The notes beneath the pieces were generated by a model, which saw only the letters and a program-made list of their open reading frames with translations, searched no databases and had not been told where the DNA came from. The translations under genes were made by a program, and so were the position numbers. A stretch of 64,000 nt of DNA from Berberis thunbergii (taxonomy: Eukaryota > Streptophyta > Magnoliopsida > Ranunculales > Berberidaceae): positions 617,759 to 681,758 of the forward strand of contig QNQO01000509.1 in assembly GCA_003290165.1 (NCBI GenBank). The letters run 5' to 3'. This document shows, piece after piece, positions 22,833 to 33,880 of this stretch; the first letter of the stretch is position 1, and every line of letters begins with the position of its first letter.

Positions 22833-23420
22833 GTTCTAGAAGTGGTTGTTCATTGTGTTGGCACCTTACTTGATGGAAGCAAATTTGAATGGGGTAGAGA
22901 TAAAGGAGTGCCTTTTACTTCCAAGTTTGGTGAAGGTTAATTGGTGACTGGTTTCGATCATGTGGTGGTTGCGAGGAAAAAAAAAGGAGTAGCACTGTTC
23001 AGTGTAGTATTTGGGAAAAGAGGTTTTGATGAAACTGAGCTATTGAAATTCCTTGTGGATGAAGAACAAATTATTAGTGACTTAGGGCGTGTTTGGTTGC
23101 ATGAAATTCTATGCCATGAAAATTCATGAGAGGACCCCTACATTTTAGGCTAAATTAATATATTTCACATCCACAATTTGATTTTCTGATCAATGGTGAG
23201 AATAGAAGTCCCAATGAACATGAAAATCTCACTCCTTGGTCTCCCAACACATGTGTTTCATATGTTCATGAGATTTTCATTCCCACAATTGATAACAAAA
23301 TCAATTAGTGCATGAAGAGTTATACCTCAAATTAGCCTAAAATATAGGGGTCCATTCATGGATTCCCATGACATAGGATTCTATACAACCAAACATACCC
23401 TTAGATCGATTGGTCATTTA
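22833..23420 (+). pseudogene. FKBP-type peptidyl-prolyl isomerase relic, split by a MITE
   Basis: VVHCVGTLLDGSKFEWGRDK and GVPFTSKFGEG, then a stop and LVTGFD, match an FKBP domain (family pattern YxGTLLDGxxFDSSxDRGxPFxFxLGxGxVIxGxD). Further on, ETELLKFLVDEEQIISD matches the start of a later FKBP domain of multi-domain FKBP62-type proteins. The match resumes as LDRLVI directly after the MITE at 23085-23400. Several stops and missing sequence show it is dead. Confidence 0.7.
23085..23400. mobile_element. Tourist-like MITE (PIF/Harbinger type)
   Basis: This is a 316-bp element with long terminal inverted repeats beginning GGGCGTGTTTGGTTG on the left and, in reverse complement, GGGTATGTTTGGTTG on the right. 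Similarity continues for about 80 bp, including TTTTAGGCTAA in both. It is flanked by TTA on both sides (23082-23084 and 23401-23403), the usual target duplication of PIF/Harbinger elements. It has no coding capacity. Confidence 0.88.
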
Positions 23421-24696
23421 AAACATTAAGAAGTTGAATGAGAAAAAGGGGTTTTGTATTTCGATGATGATAATACTGAAGGGAGTCAGATACATATGGT
23501 TGACCATGGTGGTGGTTTTTCTGTTAAGGTGGAGGATGGTTCAAACTGGTTGTTACTACTAAAAGCTATGAGGGTGTTTGATATTCACATAATTATTACA
23601 TAATATACCTCCTAACTTATGTTTGCTAGTGTTTCGAATAGTGTATTTTAGTTTAATTATTTTATTTTTGTATTTTTGTAGGATTTGGAGTTTGAATAAC
23701 AAAAGTGCGTTAGCGTGGTGAATTTGAAAATTCATAGACAAATTGACAAAGTGAAGCGGGATACACTCAAGCCATGATTAAGAGAACCAAAGAAAAAAAT
23801 AAAGAAAATTAGTTTTGAATTTTTGGTGGAACAAGGAAGTAGTATGGATGAACATAGCCAAACCCACCTTTCAAGGGGTGGGACTCCTTTGTTTGAAAAT
23901 TAGTTATTGTTGATTCTAAGAATATTTTTATTCTCGAGGTTGGCTTTCTGCCACACTATGCTTCTTGTTTCTTTTGTTTTATTTTTATTTTTTATTTTCT
24001 TTACTATTGGTACTTTTGTCTTATAATATTTTATTTATTTTATAAGAATAAACTCTTGAAAACACGAAGATGAATGAGATTGTTGTTTCTAGAGTTTGAA
24101 AAATGAGTGGAAATAGATAGAGAAAAGAGGAATGAGTGTGATTGAGGGGATTTTGAAGAGGTTGAACGTAAAAATTGACATGCTCACTATACTTGTTTGT
24201 TTTTTGTTTTGATTAATTGCTCGCACATAGAATTTATAATCAGACTTTACCTGAAATTCCTGAACTTGAGTGAAGGAAGAAAAGAAAGAATAGAACAAAT
24301 AAGATGACCGTGTCTTTTGGTTTTTGGAGTCAAATAATTCATGTCCCACAAACAAAAAAATGCTCAAACTTGAATTGTCCAGTTCGCTATTTTCTCTCAT
24401 TTATTGTCATGTTTATTTAATTATCTTACACCTATAATGAAAATTCACATTCATTGTTCCAGTGAACGTCCGTATGTTTGTCAACATTTTGGAATGTAAA
24501 AAATGCCATTAATAGGAAACAATAAGGTGGAAAAATTCATCATCCCCGCTTTTAATTGGAATGTCACATGTTGCACTCAAAGGAATGAAAACAATGAACA
24601 TCGGGTTCTTCCTGACAACCATAGCACTCGGTTACTTCCTTATAAGCTTCTTTATTAATGTTGTGAACAAAGTAACTGGAAAGCACGAGCACAGAT
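23421..24696. other. Intergenic, no gene recognised
   Basis: A+T-rich sequence with no coding, RNA or repeat signature that I can support. Confidence 0.4.
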
Positions 24697-25422
24697 TATT
24701 GGGATGGAATTAGCTTGAATAGTCTCATATCAACTAAAGTGGAGTTGTCATCTAAAAATATAAGGAGTTGTCCGCTCTCTAATAATAATAGGATCTTTTG
24801 GATAAAACTCCACACCACATCGCCCATGATTCAGATGATGTTTAAGTTGGGGACAATATCGTTGCTACTTATAGTGGACCAAGATGCACGCACGTGCGTA
24901 GCGCGTCAACAAGTGGTATCAGAGCGGACGATTCGACTTGAGCTTGACGATGGTTCCTCGAGATGCGGATCCTCGTGATATTGTAGAACTCGCAAAGAAG
25001 ATTCCTTATAATATAAGTGGAACTGGTCCAGTTTACAATGTAGGTGGAGCCAATCCGGTTAAAGATCTGTGTTCCTCGAGATGTGGTTCCTCAAAATAGT
25101 TGAAGAACAATTCAGTGTTCCTCGAGATAGTTGAATATCGAATGGATTGTAAGATGTGACAATTTGCGCCAATGTGAAGATCGTTGGGATAGAATTGGCT
25201 TGAATAGTCTCACATCAACTAAGGTGAAATTGTCATCCAATTCGAGATAGTTGAATATCAGATGGATTGTAAGATGTGACAATTCGCGCTAAAATGAAAA
25301 TTGTTAGGATACAATTGACTTGAATAGTCCCACATCAACTAAGGTGGAATTATCATCTAAGAATATAAAGAGTTGTCCACTCTGTAATAGCTGAGAGTGG
25401 ATAACTCCTTAGCGCACCAACA
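24697..25422 (+). mobile_element. TRIM-like non-autonomous LTR element
   Basis: The 5' LTR (24697-24911) starts TATTGGGAT and ends TAGCGCGTCAACA. Two bases on is the primer site TGGTATCAGAGC (24914-24925), a perfect Met-tRNA type. The 3' LTR (25302-25422) starts TGTTAGGAT and ends TAGCGCACCAACA; it lacks an internal segment of the 5' LTR. Only about 390 bp of non-coding sequence lies between them. Small size, a primer site and no ORF fit a terminal-repeat retrotransposon in miniature. Target duplication is not clear. Confidence 0.7.
25121..25360. repeat. 120-bp tandem duplication inside the TRIM-like element
   Basis: Two units (25121-25240 and 25241-25360) each start at TCGAGATAGTTGAATATC and run into an LTR head (TTGGGATAG or TTAGGATAC, then AATAGTCYCACATCAACTAAGGT). 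This duplicated the 3' internal/LTR junction. Confidence 0.8.
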
Positions 25423-25936
25423 TGGATGGTTTAACTAATAGCATCAACAACGTAAGGTTGGACTACTTTTATGCGCTATCTTACGAGTTAAGCTTCATCA
25501 ACTTTGGATTGTATCATGGTACTCTATTTGGTGTATATATCTCTAAACATACTTGTTTATTTGATGCTGCTTTTTGACACCATAACTTTTGTTGAAGGAC
25601 ACCACCATCATTAACCTTCCCTCACTCAATGTTCATCTTCTTCTCCACCTCTTCTCTCTTCATCACAACTGACGAAGCAACATCACCCCACCCACCCCTC
25701 CACAGTTGGTCACACCACCTTTCCTTTCTTCCTCTTCTCTTTTGTTCTTTTTCTTTTTTGTTTTCCTCTTTTCTCTTTTTGTCCACCCCCAGTGGCACCA
25801 CCTCGACTCCGCCTCATCTTCTTTTCTTCCCTCGAGTTGCATAAGGGCAAAGAAAAAAACTTGAGAAAAAAAAAGAGGAATAGAGAGAACATGAAGATAT
25901 GAGAAAATAGGTTGTGGCGAGATTCAACAATTCATG
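25423..25936. other. Intergenic, pyrimidine-rich, no gene recognised
   Basis: This contains a CT-rich tract on the plus strand (about 25620-25840). The open frames across it are low-complexity and show no family signature. Confidence 0.4.
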
Positions 25937-25996
25937 AAAAATAATAATTAGAAAATAAATAAAAGGAAAAATAATAATTAGAAAATAAATAAAAGG
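25937..25996. repeat. Two 30-bp A+T-rich tandem repeats beside tRNA-Trp
   Basis: AAAAATAATAATTAG followed by AAAATAAATAAAAGG occurs twice in direct succession, immediately downstream of the tRNA (minus strand). The complement supplies the T-rich pol III terminator region. Confidence 0.85.
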
Positions 25997-25997
25997 T

Positions 25998-26069
25998 TGA
26001 ACCCGACGTGAATCGAACACGCAACCTTCTGATCTGGAGTCAGACGCGCTACCATTGCGCCACGGATCC
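25998..26069 (-). tRNA. tRNA-Trp(CCA)
   Basis: The minus strand gives a 72-nt nuclear plant tRNA-Trp starting GGATCCGTGGCGCAATGG and ending GTTCGATTCACGTCGGGTTC + A. The acceptor stem pairs (GGATCCG with CGGGTTC plus discriminator A, G-T wobbles only), the anticodon loop is CTCCAGA (anticodon CCA), and the A and B boxes are intact. A TTTT terminator follows within a few bases. It looks functional. Confidence 0.95.
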
Positions 26070-29000
26070 TAAGATGTGCAAATACTCTTTGTTTCTATAT
26101 TTCTAGCAATCTAGTATACAGCCACAACTTATACTTATATGTCATATGCATGTTAATTAATTCATAATTATTATTATTTTTTAATTATTTTGGGAATCAA
26201 GAGATCCTCTTGCAAAGCAAAACTTTGGTCAATTAGTTACCGCGCTGATTTGTTGTGCAGTAGGGAACTAATAATTGAGTTCTAAAAAATATTTGCACTG
26301 TAATATAACTATCAACTCAAATGATTGATGAATGTCCACCAACTCGATCCCTGATTCCTTGAGAAAATTTCTCAGAAGGTCAAGGCAAGATCTGAAAACC
26401 TATGCTGAGAAAAGCAGATACAGAGCTGGCCCAAAAGGTCCTACACATTGGAAGTACCTGTACCTTCATCGTCGGTGTGTCTGAATAATTGCAGAGAAGT
26501 GAGTTTGTCCGTAATTGCTATAATTAATCGAAGCATGAAGAGAGAAGAGTTCAATCTATTGAGTCTTTGATGTATACTTCAGGTGTTAGGAAGAATGGTC
26601 CCTCGCTCTCATTTAATTGTCATGGTGAAGATAGTTTGGCGAAGGTCCCTGATGATCCAGCAGAGGTATAAATGCAAACCTCTGCAGAGATGTTAGGGTA
26701 GGACTTCCAGCCTGTGCCATTTACATTTTACAACCAGCAGGAGTATCAGGCCTCCCCATACATTATCGTTGCCATTGCAGGACCCCAGTATGAACGGTCA
26801 GATGAACACATTCACCGAGTTCATCTTCAAGTCATATAACCGTACACACAATTACGAACACAACAATCGGCAGATATGTTGAGTAGGTATGAATGTGATT
26901 GGGAGCACCTGTGTTTTTTACAGTGAGCTTGAGTTAGTCTAGACTAGCGGAGACCAGTTGTTACATTAAGGCCCCAGTATACACTTATCAGATGAACACA
27001 TTCACGCACATCTCACATCGAGGTCATCTGATGGTGTACACGGATGTTAGTATGGTTCGATGTTGAGAAAAATACAGAACACTCAAGGTTTAACCATATA
27101 TTTCTCCTCCCCCACCCCAAGCCAAAAACTCTCAGAACATGTAGGTTTTGGTCAAACACTCTCCCCTGCGTTTGTCCGAAAAAATATAATATTCATCCGA
27201 GATGCAGGAACGCTTATTTAGTCCCAACAAAAAATTGTATTTCTTTAACTACTAACTAGTCAAGCTAGCCCTCCTATATAATATATATAGGAGTTGTGCA
27301 GTATGGACTTTTACCGAGTAAATAACCTAAAGAAAGCAAACTCACAGCTCCAAAGATGACTTCTGTCAAAAAAGCTTACTTCATACAAATATAGTTTAGT
27401 GCCAACCATGTGCTAAGAGAAAAGTTCTACAAACTATTGCTCACCTAGACCGAGTCTTTGAAGTGTTCTTGACACTTGAGAGACTTTTCCAAATGAGGTA
27501 GTCTGGCAAAGGGACTGGTAGGGTAATGAAAATGAACTAAGAAACACTCTTGGCTGCATATATTGCCTAGGTCATTGGACTGGTAGGGTTTTGAATAACA
27601 GGAAAGCACAATTATCACAATTTTTCCTACATCAATACATTACCAACCTCATTATGGTACAGAGTGGAGAAAGGGAATGTTCAGATGATTATGTAATTAA
27701 TAGAAAGTAATCATAGCAGGTACAGTACTTTACTAATGCGATACTGCATATTCATTCATATTTCATAACAATCATCATATAAAAGTTGGACGAAATAAAC
27801 AACTTTGCTTCACAGTTGTAGTTGCAAATAACAATCAACAACGTCCATTTACAATCTCGGTCCCCTTATGTGCCTGGTTGATCACCTCAAGAAACCGAAG
27901 AATCTAAACTATTACACCTCCTAGATACTTGAAAGCCAATTATAATATCAAACGATTTGTGTCCCAAAGTATTGTGACAGCTTGCATAAATGGGTCTAGT
28001 TGTTCCATAACATAGACCAATATTCAATCAAGAGCTAGATATCTTTGAAAGAGAAGTAAATCATGGTAAGCAAAGAAAAAAGGGTTTCTTTTTACATAAA
28101 GTAACTTTTAGACAATGCGAACAGCAAGGTAAAACAAGTATAATTCACCAACTTTTATCACCTCTCCCAAACAGACAATTCTCAAACAAATTACCAATTT
28201 CAACATCTTTCAATATTGACTAAGGAGAATTTTTCAACACTATTTCTTAATACTAATTGAACCAAATTATCTCTAGTCTGTACAAGTGTAAACTAGACAT
28301 TGAGCAAGTACACAACATCGTTTACGCAGAAACTCCTAATTGAGCATTCTGAAACTCATCTTTGAATAAGTGGGGAGAATTTAAGTTGAAAGAGACAAAC
28401 TTTTGTAACCAATACACTTGTTTGTCATAAGTACAAGGAAAGAGCATCCACAATAACAAAAATTCAAGCAATCAAAGTCATTCAATGTGGGACTACACAG
28501 AGCCAAAACCATAAACTCGCCTATTTAGTGGTGCTTGAGCAAATGAAGTTCTGACGAAAGGCACTAAGCACGGATTAAGGATGTTAGTCAACAACCAGTA
28601 AGAAAAAAGTATTGAACCTCTTGACATGAATTGCAGAAATGATCGATCTTGTTGACCCAAAATTTTTCTTTTTTTCACTAAGTTTGAGATATGATTTACC
28701 AATATCATCCACATTGCTCTAAAAAGCACAAAACCATGCCTTAATGCGTTTTATTTCAACCTCTCTACTAAGAGAATAGATAATCCAACTTCGTATACCG
28801 ACGGGAATAATTTAAACAAGCAACGACAAAACAGATGAATTTCCATAAGCAATTACATTGATAATTAGAAGTTAAATAAGTAATTATACTGATAATTAGA
28901 AGTGTTTTAACTTCCACCTGAGGAAGAGTCCCTACACATACATAATAGTAATTAAAAAAACATAGACAAGAAGAAAAACATAGGATCTCCACGATTCTAT

Positions 29001-29271
29001 CTATAACTCAGCTTGCAAATCAGCGAAATAAGCAACAAACTTAGAATTCAATCCCATAAGATTAGAATCCAGGAACTTACTTAAACAATTACCTAAAAGA
29101 AACATACCCAAATTGAAAATCCGCAGTAAATCCATTCGAATCAGTGGAACCACTCAACCACCAAATACTGCCATAGATCGCCAATTGTTGTTTCCACTTT
29201 CTGATCATTTTTCTTTTCTAGTTTCAATCTTGAAGACACGAATTCGGTTAAGAACTTGTAGAATCAACCAA
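26070..29271. other. Intergenic, no gene recognised
   Basis: This is 3.2 kb without a supportable coding region. The motif TCAGATGAACACATTCAC occurs twice (near 26799 and 26988), a hint of an old local duplication. The part nearest 29271 should include the 3' UTR of the translocator. Confidence 0.4.
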
Positions 29272-30321
29272 TCAATCTTCCAAATCCAATTTCTTTCCAG
29301 ACCCTGGATCTTCCCTTTCCTCCAAAAGCTTCCCAGTCTCCTCATCAGTGGGCTGCGCCTTCTTCTGCGCCTCTTTGGCCATCAAAGCTTGATACTTTAA
29401 GTAATTGTAATATGTAACACCCAAGAAAGCAATCCCATACCCGAACAAATTGATGGGTGTCACAGTATCCTTAATCACATGCCACGAAAAGGCAATCAAC
29501 AACCAATCCTTAACAACCCCAGCTACATTCATAGTCAAAGCTGACGTCTTCCCAACAAGCAAAAACACAGCCAAATTCAAACCAAAAGCGCATAACGAAT
29601 TCGTCCCGAAAATCACCCAATCAAAATGAAAACTGGAAGACTCTTTCAATACGGGAAATTCAACAAGCACCCATGGCACAAATAGAAACACCAAACAACA
29701 AGGTGCAACGTAGTACAAAGAAGTAATGGGATTAAAGCTTATACCCTTAGAATTCAACAAGATCTGAATCATAACCAATCTCGTAGCCTCAAAAGCCACA
29801 GCCCCAAGCTGCAAAATCACTCCCCAAGAATCAAACCTAGCTTCTCCATAAGCCGCAATAGCCACCCCGAACGAGATCGAAAGCATATTGATCATGGAAT
29901 TTGACTTGAACGTCTCCTTCTTGAAACAAACCCCAATCGAATACACAGCAACAGGCATCAAAGCCTTGAGCATCTGGATGAAAGAAACAGAAAGATATAT
30001 ATAAGCTGAATTGGAGAACCATAGTGAAAGTGAGTACAAAGCTCCAATAGGTACAACAGATGATAAGTATAGATCTCTAGTCATGGACACCGGCTCGACG
30101 AACTTGAAAACCCGGATGAGAAGGAAAGCCAGAGATGAGCAAAAGGCCATGTGGATCATGGTTAGGGAAATAGGGAAGGGCCAATTGTACATCTTCTTGT
30201 CAAGAATGTACTTGTTGTAGACAATTACAGTGAAAGAAAGGAAGATCCATATTGAAACGTATGCGTAGGATAGGAGGATCTTGCGAATCACCCCTTCACT
30301 CAAAAAACCTCCCTTCCCCAT
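29272..30321 (-). CDS. Sugar-phosphate/phosphate translocator (TPT/NST family, DMT superfamily)
   Basis: A single-exon 349-residue ORF from the ATG at 30321 with about ten hydrophobic segments. It belongs to the plant KD/KT-type group of nucleotide-sugar/triose-phosphate translocator homologues: [20 protein letters not shown] near the N-terminus, [20 protein letters not shown] in the middle, [29 protein letters not shown] sequence and [11 protein letters not shown], then a charged cytosolic tail ending KKLDLED. Members sit in Golgi, ER or plastid membranes and exchange phosphorylated sugars or nucleotide sugars; the substrate cannot be told from sequence. The length is usual and no lesion is seen. 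It resembles Arabidopsis At4g32390 and At5g25400 as I recall them. Confidence 0.93.
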   Translation of the reverse strand: MGKGGFLSEGVIRKILLSYAYVSIWIFLSFTVIVYNKYILDKKMYNWPFPISLTMIHMAFCSSLAFLLIRVFKFVEPVSMTRDLYLSSVVPIGALYSLSLWFSNSAYIYLSVSFIQMLKALMPVAVYSIGVCFKKETFKSNSMINMLSISFGVAIAAYGEARFDSWGVILQLGAVAFEATRLVMIQILLNSKGISFNPITSLYYVAPCCLVFLFVPWVLVEFPVLKESSSFHFDWVIFGTNSLCAFGLNLAVFLLVGKTSALTMNVAGVVKDWLLIAFSWHVIKDTVTPINLFGYGIAFLGVTYYNYLKYQALMAKEAQKKAQPTDEETGKLLEEREDPGSGKKLDLED

Positions 30322-30636
30322 TATTCCAAAAGCTGATTAGGTTGAATGGGTTTGCAGAGAAACCCCTCTAGACTAGAGAGAAGGGTGCGTATTGTAAGAT
30401 CTGTGGGTGGAGGATAAGGAGATCTGATGACGCAGGATAAGGGGTGAAGAATAAGAAGAAGAAGAAGAAGAAACTGAAAGTGCTGTTAAGTAGGGAGCAG
30501 GGGAGGTGAAGAAGGGGGTTTAGTTTAATGAGAGTGTGTGAATGGGCTTTTCTAGTTTTAAATGGGCTTTTTTTAAGAGAAAATTACCAAATTTTCCAAG
30601 CCATTATTTTTCAAAGTGGAACTCTTTTTTTTTTTT

Positions 30637-30790
30637 TTTTTGGAAGTGGGAGGGAGGGGGCGGGGTGGGAACCGTTAACCTCCCTCGGGATGCGTGTCAT
30701 TATTTTGGTGCACGCATTTCAAAGAATGTGAACGGTTTCCACCCCGCCACCTCCCTCCCCTCGCTCATTTCTTCGACACCTAGAATTTCT
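30637..30790. repeat. Diverged foldback element in the translocator 5' flank
   Basis: Imperfect inverted arms (around GTGGGAGGGAGGGGGCGGGG with GGGAACCGTT on the left, and AACGGTTTCCACCCCGCC with ACCTCCCTCCCC on the right) surround a centre containing GGTGCACGCATTTC. The right arm and its flank resemble the perfect foldback at 35817-36007, so the two appear to be one MITE family. Confidence 0.6.
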
Positions 30791-33760
30791 GTTTTTGGAA
30801 TAAGGGAGTGTGGGTTGATGAGTAATTGCTTGATAATTAGGGAAAGAGCTAATGGATGGTTAGTATGTTCCAATTTTGTGAAATTAAATAACAAAATAAT
30901 CACTTAATGCTTTTGGTGCTAAATAAGTAGTGTGAAAAAATCAATTTTTGGTGTAAGTGATTTTAGTTTATGAACAATTAAACAAATGATCTGTGTGTTT
31001 ATCAAATGTGTACTAGTTAAGTTGGTAGAGGTGTGACAGATGGTCTCTCTTTATCTCATTGGTCATTCAAAATATTAGTGTTTTAGCTGTAATCAGGTGC
31101 AAACTAAGGGAACTCCAATCACATATATTTTTTTTTAAATTCTTTTTACAAGGTAGGTTATCTTAAAATGGATATTGGATTATAAGGGCACAATTTCAAG
31201 TTTCATTGTGCATTTAAATCCCTAAGTTTCATTTACTTAAACGGATTCTAGTAAATAAAAAAATATTGCTTATTAATTATTTTGAGCTCTGTTTGAGTTG
31301 AAAATTTGAGAAAAATTATAGACCAGCATCATAATGTTAAAGTTTCAGCTCGTTTTGACATATTTGCTTTGACATCCACACTAAATGGGATAAAAGAATT
31401 TTTCCATTAAGATCACGAAGTGACCGAGAGCCCACCTTGGGCGTCACACGGAGGACAGGTAGCGCTCATTGTCCAAGATATTTAATGATGGGAAAATAAA
31501 CATGTTCTCGAAACGGTTTGAGACTTTGGCACATTGTTGTAGTATTAATTCGTAATTTTTCTGAAAATTTCAACTAAATTAGAGTTTAAGAGAATTAAAT
31601 ATCATTTTATTTATTTATTTAATATGATCCTTAATTTACAATCAAAACTAAGAGAGTCATTTTGAGCTAGTGAAAATAATTTTTTATCCATAAACGCCCA
31701 ATGCCCAATCATAAAATTAATAAATCGAGGTTGAAAGCGGCATAACATTAAACAAAATTAATAAATCTGCCATTGCTCAACCACCGAACCATCACACCTT
31801 TGACAACTAAACATTGTTAACTATTAATTAATCCTAGTGTGAAAAGTTAATTTCAATGAGAGGGTTAGTTTTGGGAAATTGAAAGTGCAAAAAGAATGTG
31901 CAATTGCTATGACTCGTCAATAAAGTAATAAATACGAAAAAAAAGACTTTAGTTGTTATGTCTTATCTCCTCTATTTTCCTTCAATTCCATTTGAATTTT
32001 CAGATTCTCCGTGTATTAAAAGGTTAAGTATTAATGCCGGGTGGAAATGTGGAAAATTGGGGTTTTAAATAGGCGTGGTTTAAACTTTGGACATTGAAGG
32101 TGCATTCAAAACCATCACGTGACATGCACTTGCTCGCCCAACACAACAGTGACACTTATAAAAGTTGTTCACTGAGCTAAGATTTTGGCTCACCATATAA
32201 ACCTTTTTTTTTTATGCCAAGATTATCCTCGGATATTTCAACGAAAGACAAACAAGGTCGCCAATGGGTCCGGTCCAGTTCGGGTCTTCTTTACTCCATT
32301 GGCTACTCGTCCTGTTGTCATCCCTAATTATGTTAGCTAGTAACTGTAAATTGATAGCATCCGTAATAAATAATTCCGATTAATGTGTTTTGATTATCGA
32401 TTTTAAGAAAGAGTGATGAAAAAGAACACAACTTCAGAATTATTTAGTATTTTTGGAAAGATGATCTACGAGGTTAAACTTGAATAAACATGAAAATAGT
32501 TTCGAGCTAGTAATTCTACTCGACGTTTTAATTTCATTGAGATTAGCGCAACTCACTTAGCATAATTATAGCTAGGAGTGTAGTCAAAATCAACCAAAAT
32601 TACTGTTTAAAGCCAAAAATTAAGCCAAACCTTAACATCTTGCTTCGCCTTGATTAAAGTTAGGCATTACTCTGAAATCACAAAAATCCACCGCTTATAG
32701 CATTTTCTTGTTGAAACGCGAAACCATGAAAGCCATGACTTTATTAAATTTTTTTTTAAAATTTAATTATTATTTTTTTGCATTTTTTGTCTTTATTATT
32801 CTTCTCATACTTTTTTATCTTTATTCTTCTCTTTTAAGAGATTCACGGGCTAAATTAGAGAGCTTCAACAGAGAAGGAGTTTGAGATCTTATTCGAGATA
32901 TAAATCTTCTTACCTTCAATAGAGCTTCACCGAAATTTCCATCGTCATGACTTTGAAGAAAGAACCTATATCTATACATTGATTATATATGGATTAATAA
33001 TTTATACAAGTTATTTTTTGTTGGATTATGGAAGAAAATCGTGGGGCAATGAAGAGTAGTTATTGAGAAGACATTGGTTGAAACTTGAAAGTATAGTGTT
33101 GCAGTGAATAGTAACAAAAATTATAACATAGAAAACAATATGAACATTTATATTGACTTGAGCTAATACCTAAAAATCTAATAAAAAAGAAGAATACATA
33201 TATTTAAAAACTTAGATACACTTGAAACCTAAAAATCTAATAAAATGTAATAATGTACATTTTAATAATATTAAAATCTTTTTTTACGGTTGCTTTACTT
33301 GTGTAAAGTCATATCGCTTCATGCTTTGCTATTCACTTGAAGTTAAATCACGGCAAATCGATTCGCCTTCACTTCTCACTTTGACTACCTTGATAATTAA
33401 ATCATATTTACCTTAAAATATAATAAATAAGTAATAATTCAGTAAATCATGGACTTTAAGGCTGCGATAGTTGGGTAAAACCAAACAAAAATTTCCATAG
33501 GAAAATGAGGACAGTTTGCAGGTAAGAGAATGGAAGACCACACTAACATTTCCTTCTTAGTTAGACAAGCCCATGTTCAAAGGTTTTAGTGCAAAGTTTT
33601 TACTACTCTTTTTTTCAGACTTTTACACTTCAATGCTGAGTTTAGATTCACATTTATTAGTGAACTTGTTACATAACTCAAATAAATGGCCCCAAATAAA
33701 TAGTTGAGATCTTGTAACATCTCATAATTATCTCGGAAATAACATATTTCTCTGATTGGG
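30791..33760. other. Gene-poor A+T-rich DNA
   Basis: No coding sequence can be supported. A weak tRNA-like head (AAGTTGGTAGAGGTGTGACAGATG, split as AAGTTGGTAGAGG and GTGACAGATGG) lies at about 31018-31042 and resembles the repeats at 16740 and 33761. Confidence 0.4.
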
Positions 33761-33880
33761 TACGAATTTTAGACCTGTGATTCCATCTATCACAACTCTA
33801 CCAATTAACTGGCAGGGTTCGAATCCTAAACCTGCAATTTCATCTGTCAAAACTCTACCAACTAGCTCATACCCCATTGG
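33761..33880 (-). repeat. Tandem pair of tRNA-like SINE heads
   Basis: The minus strand shows two head-to-tail units: AGCTAGTTGGTAGAG...GACAGATGAAAT...GGATTCGAACCC, then AATTGGTAGAG...GATAGATGGAAT...AAATTCGTACCC. A- and B-box spacing is tRNA-like. The units share GATGAAATYRCA with the 16740-16841 pair, so they belong to one dispersed family. Confidence 0.6.

Noticed and set aside
24697..25422. Cassandra-type TRIM with embedded 5S promoter
   Set aside because: No 5S rRNA-like A, IE and C boxes could be found in the LTR.
25629..25892. Coding frames in the pyrimidine-rich tract on either strand
   Set aside because: Composition alone keeps these frames open; no domain or splice structure supports them.
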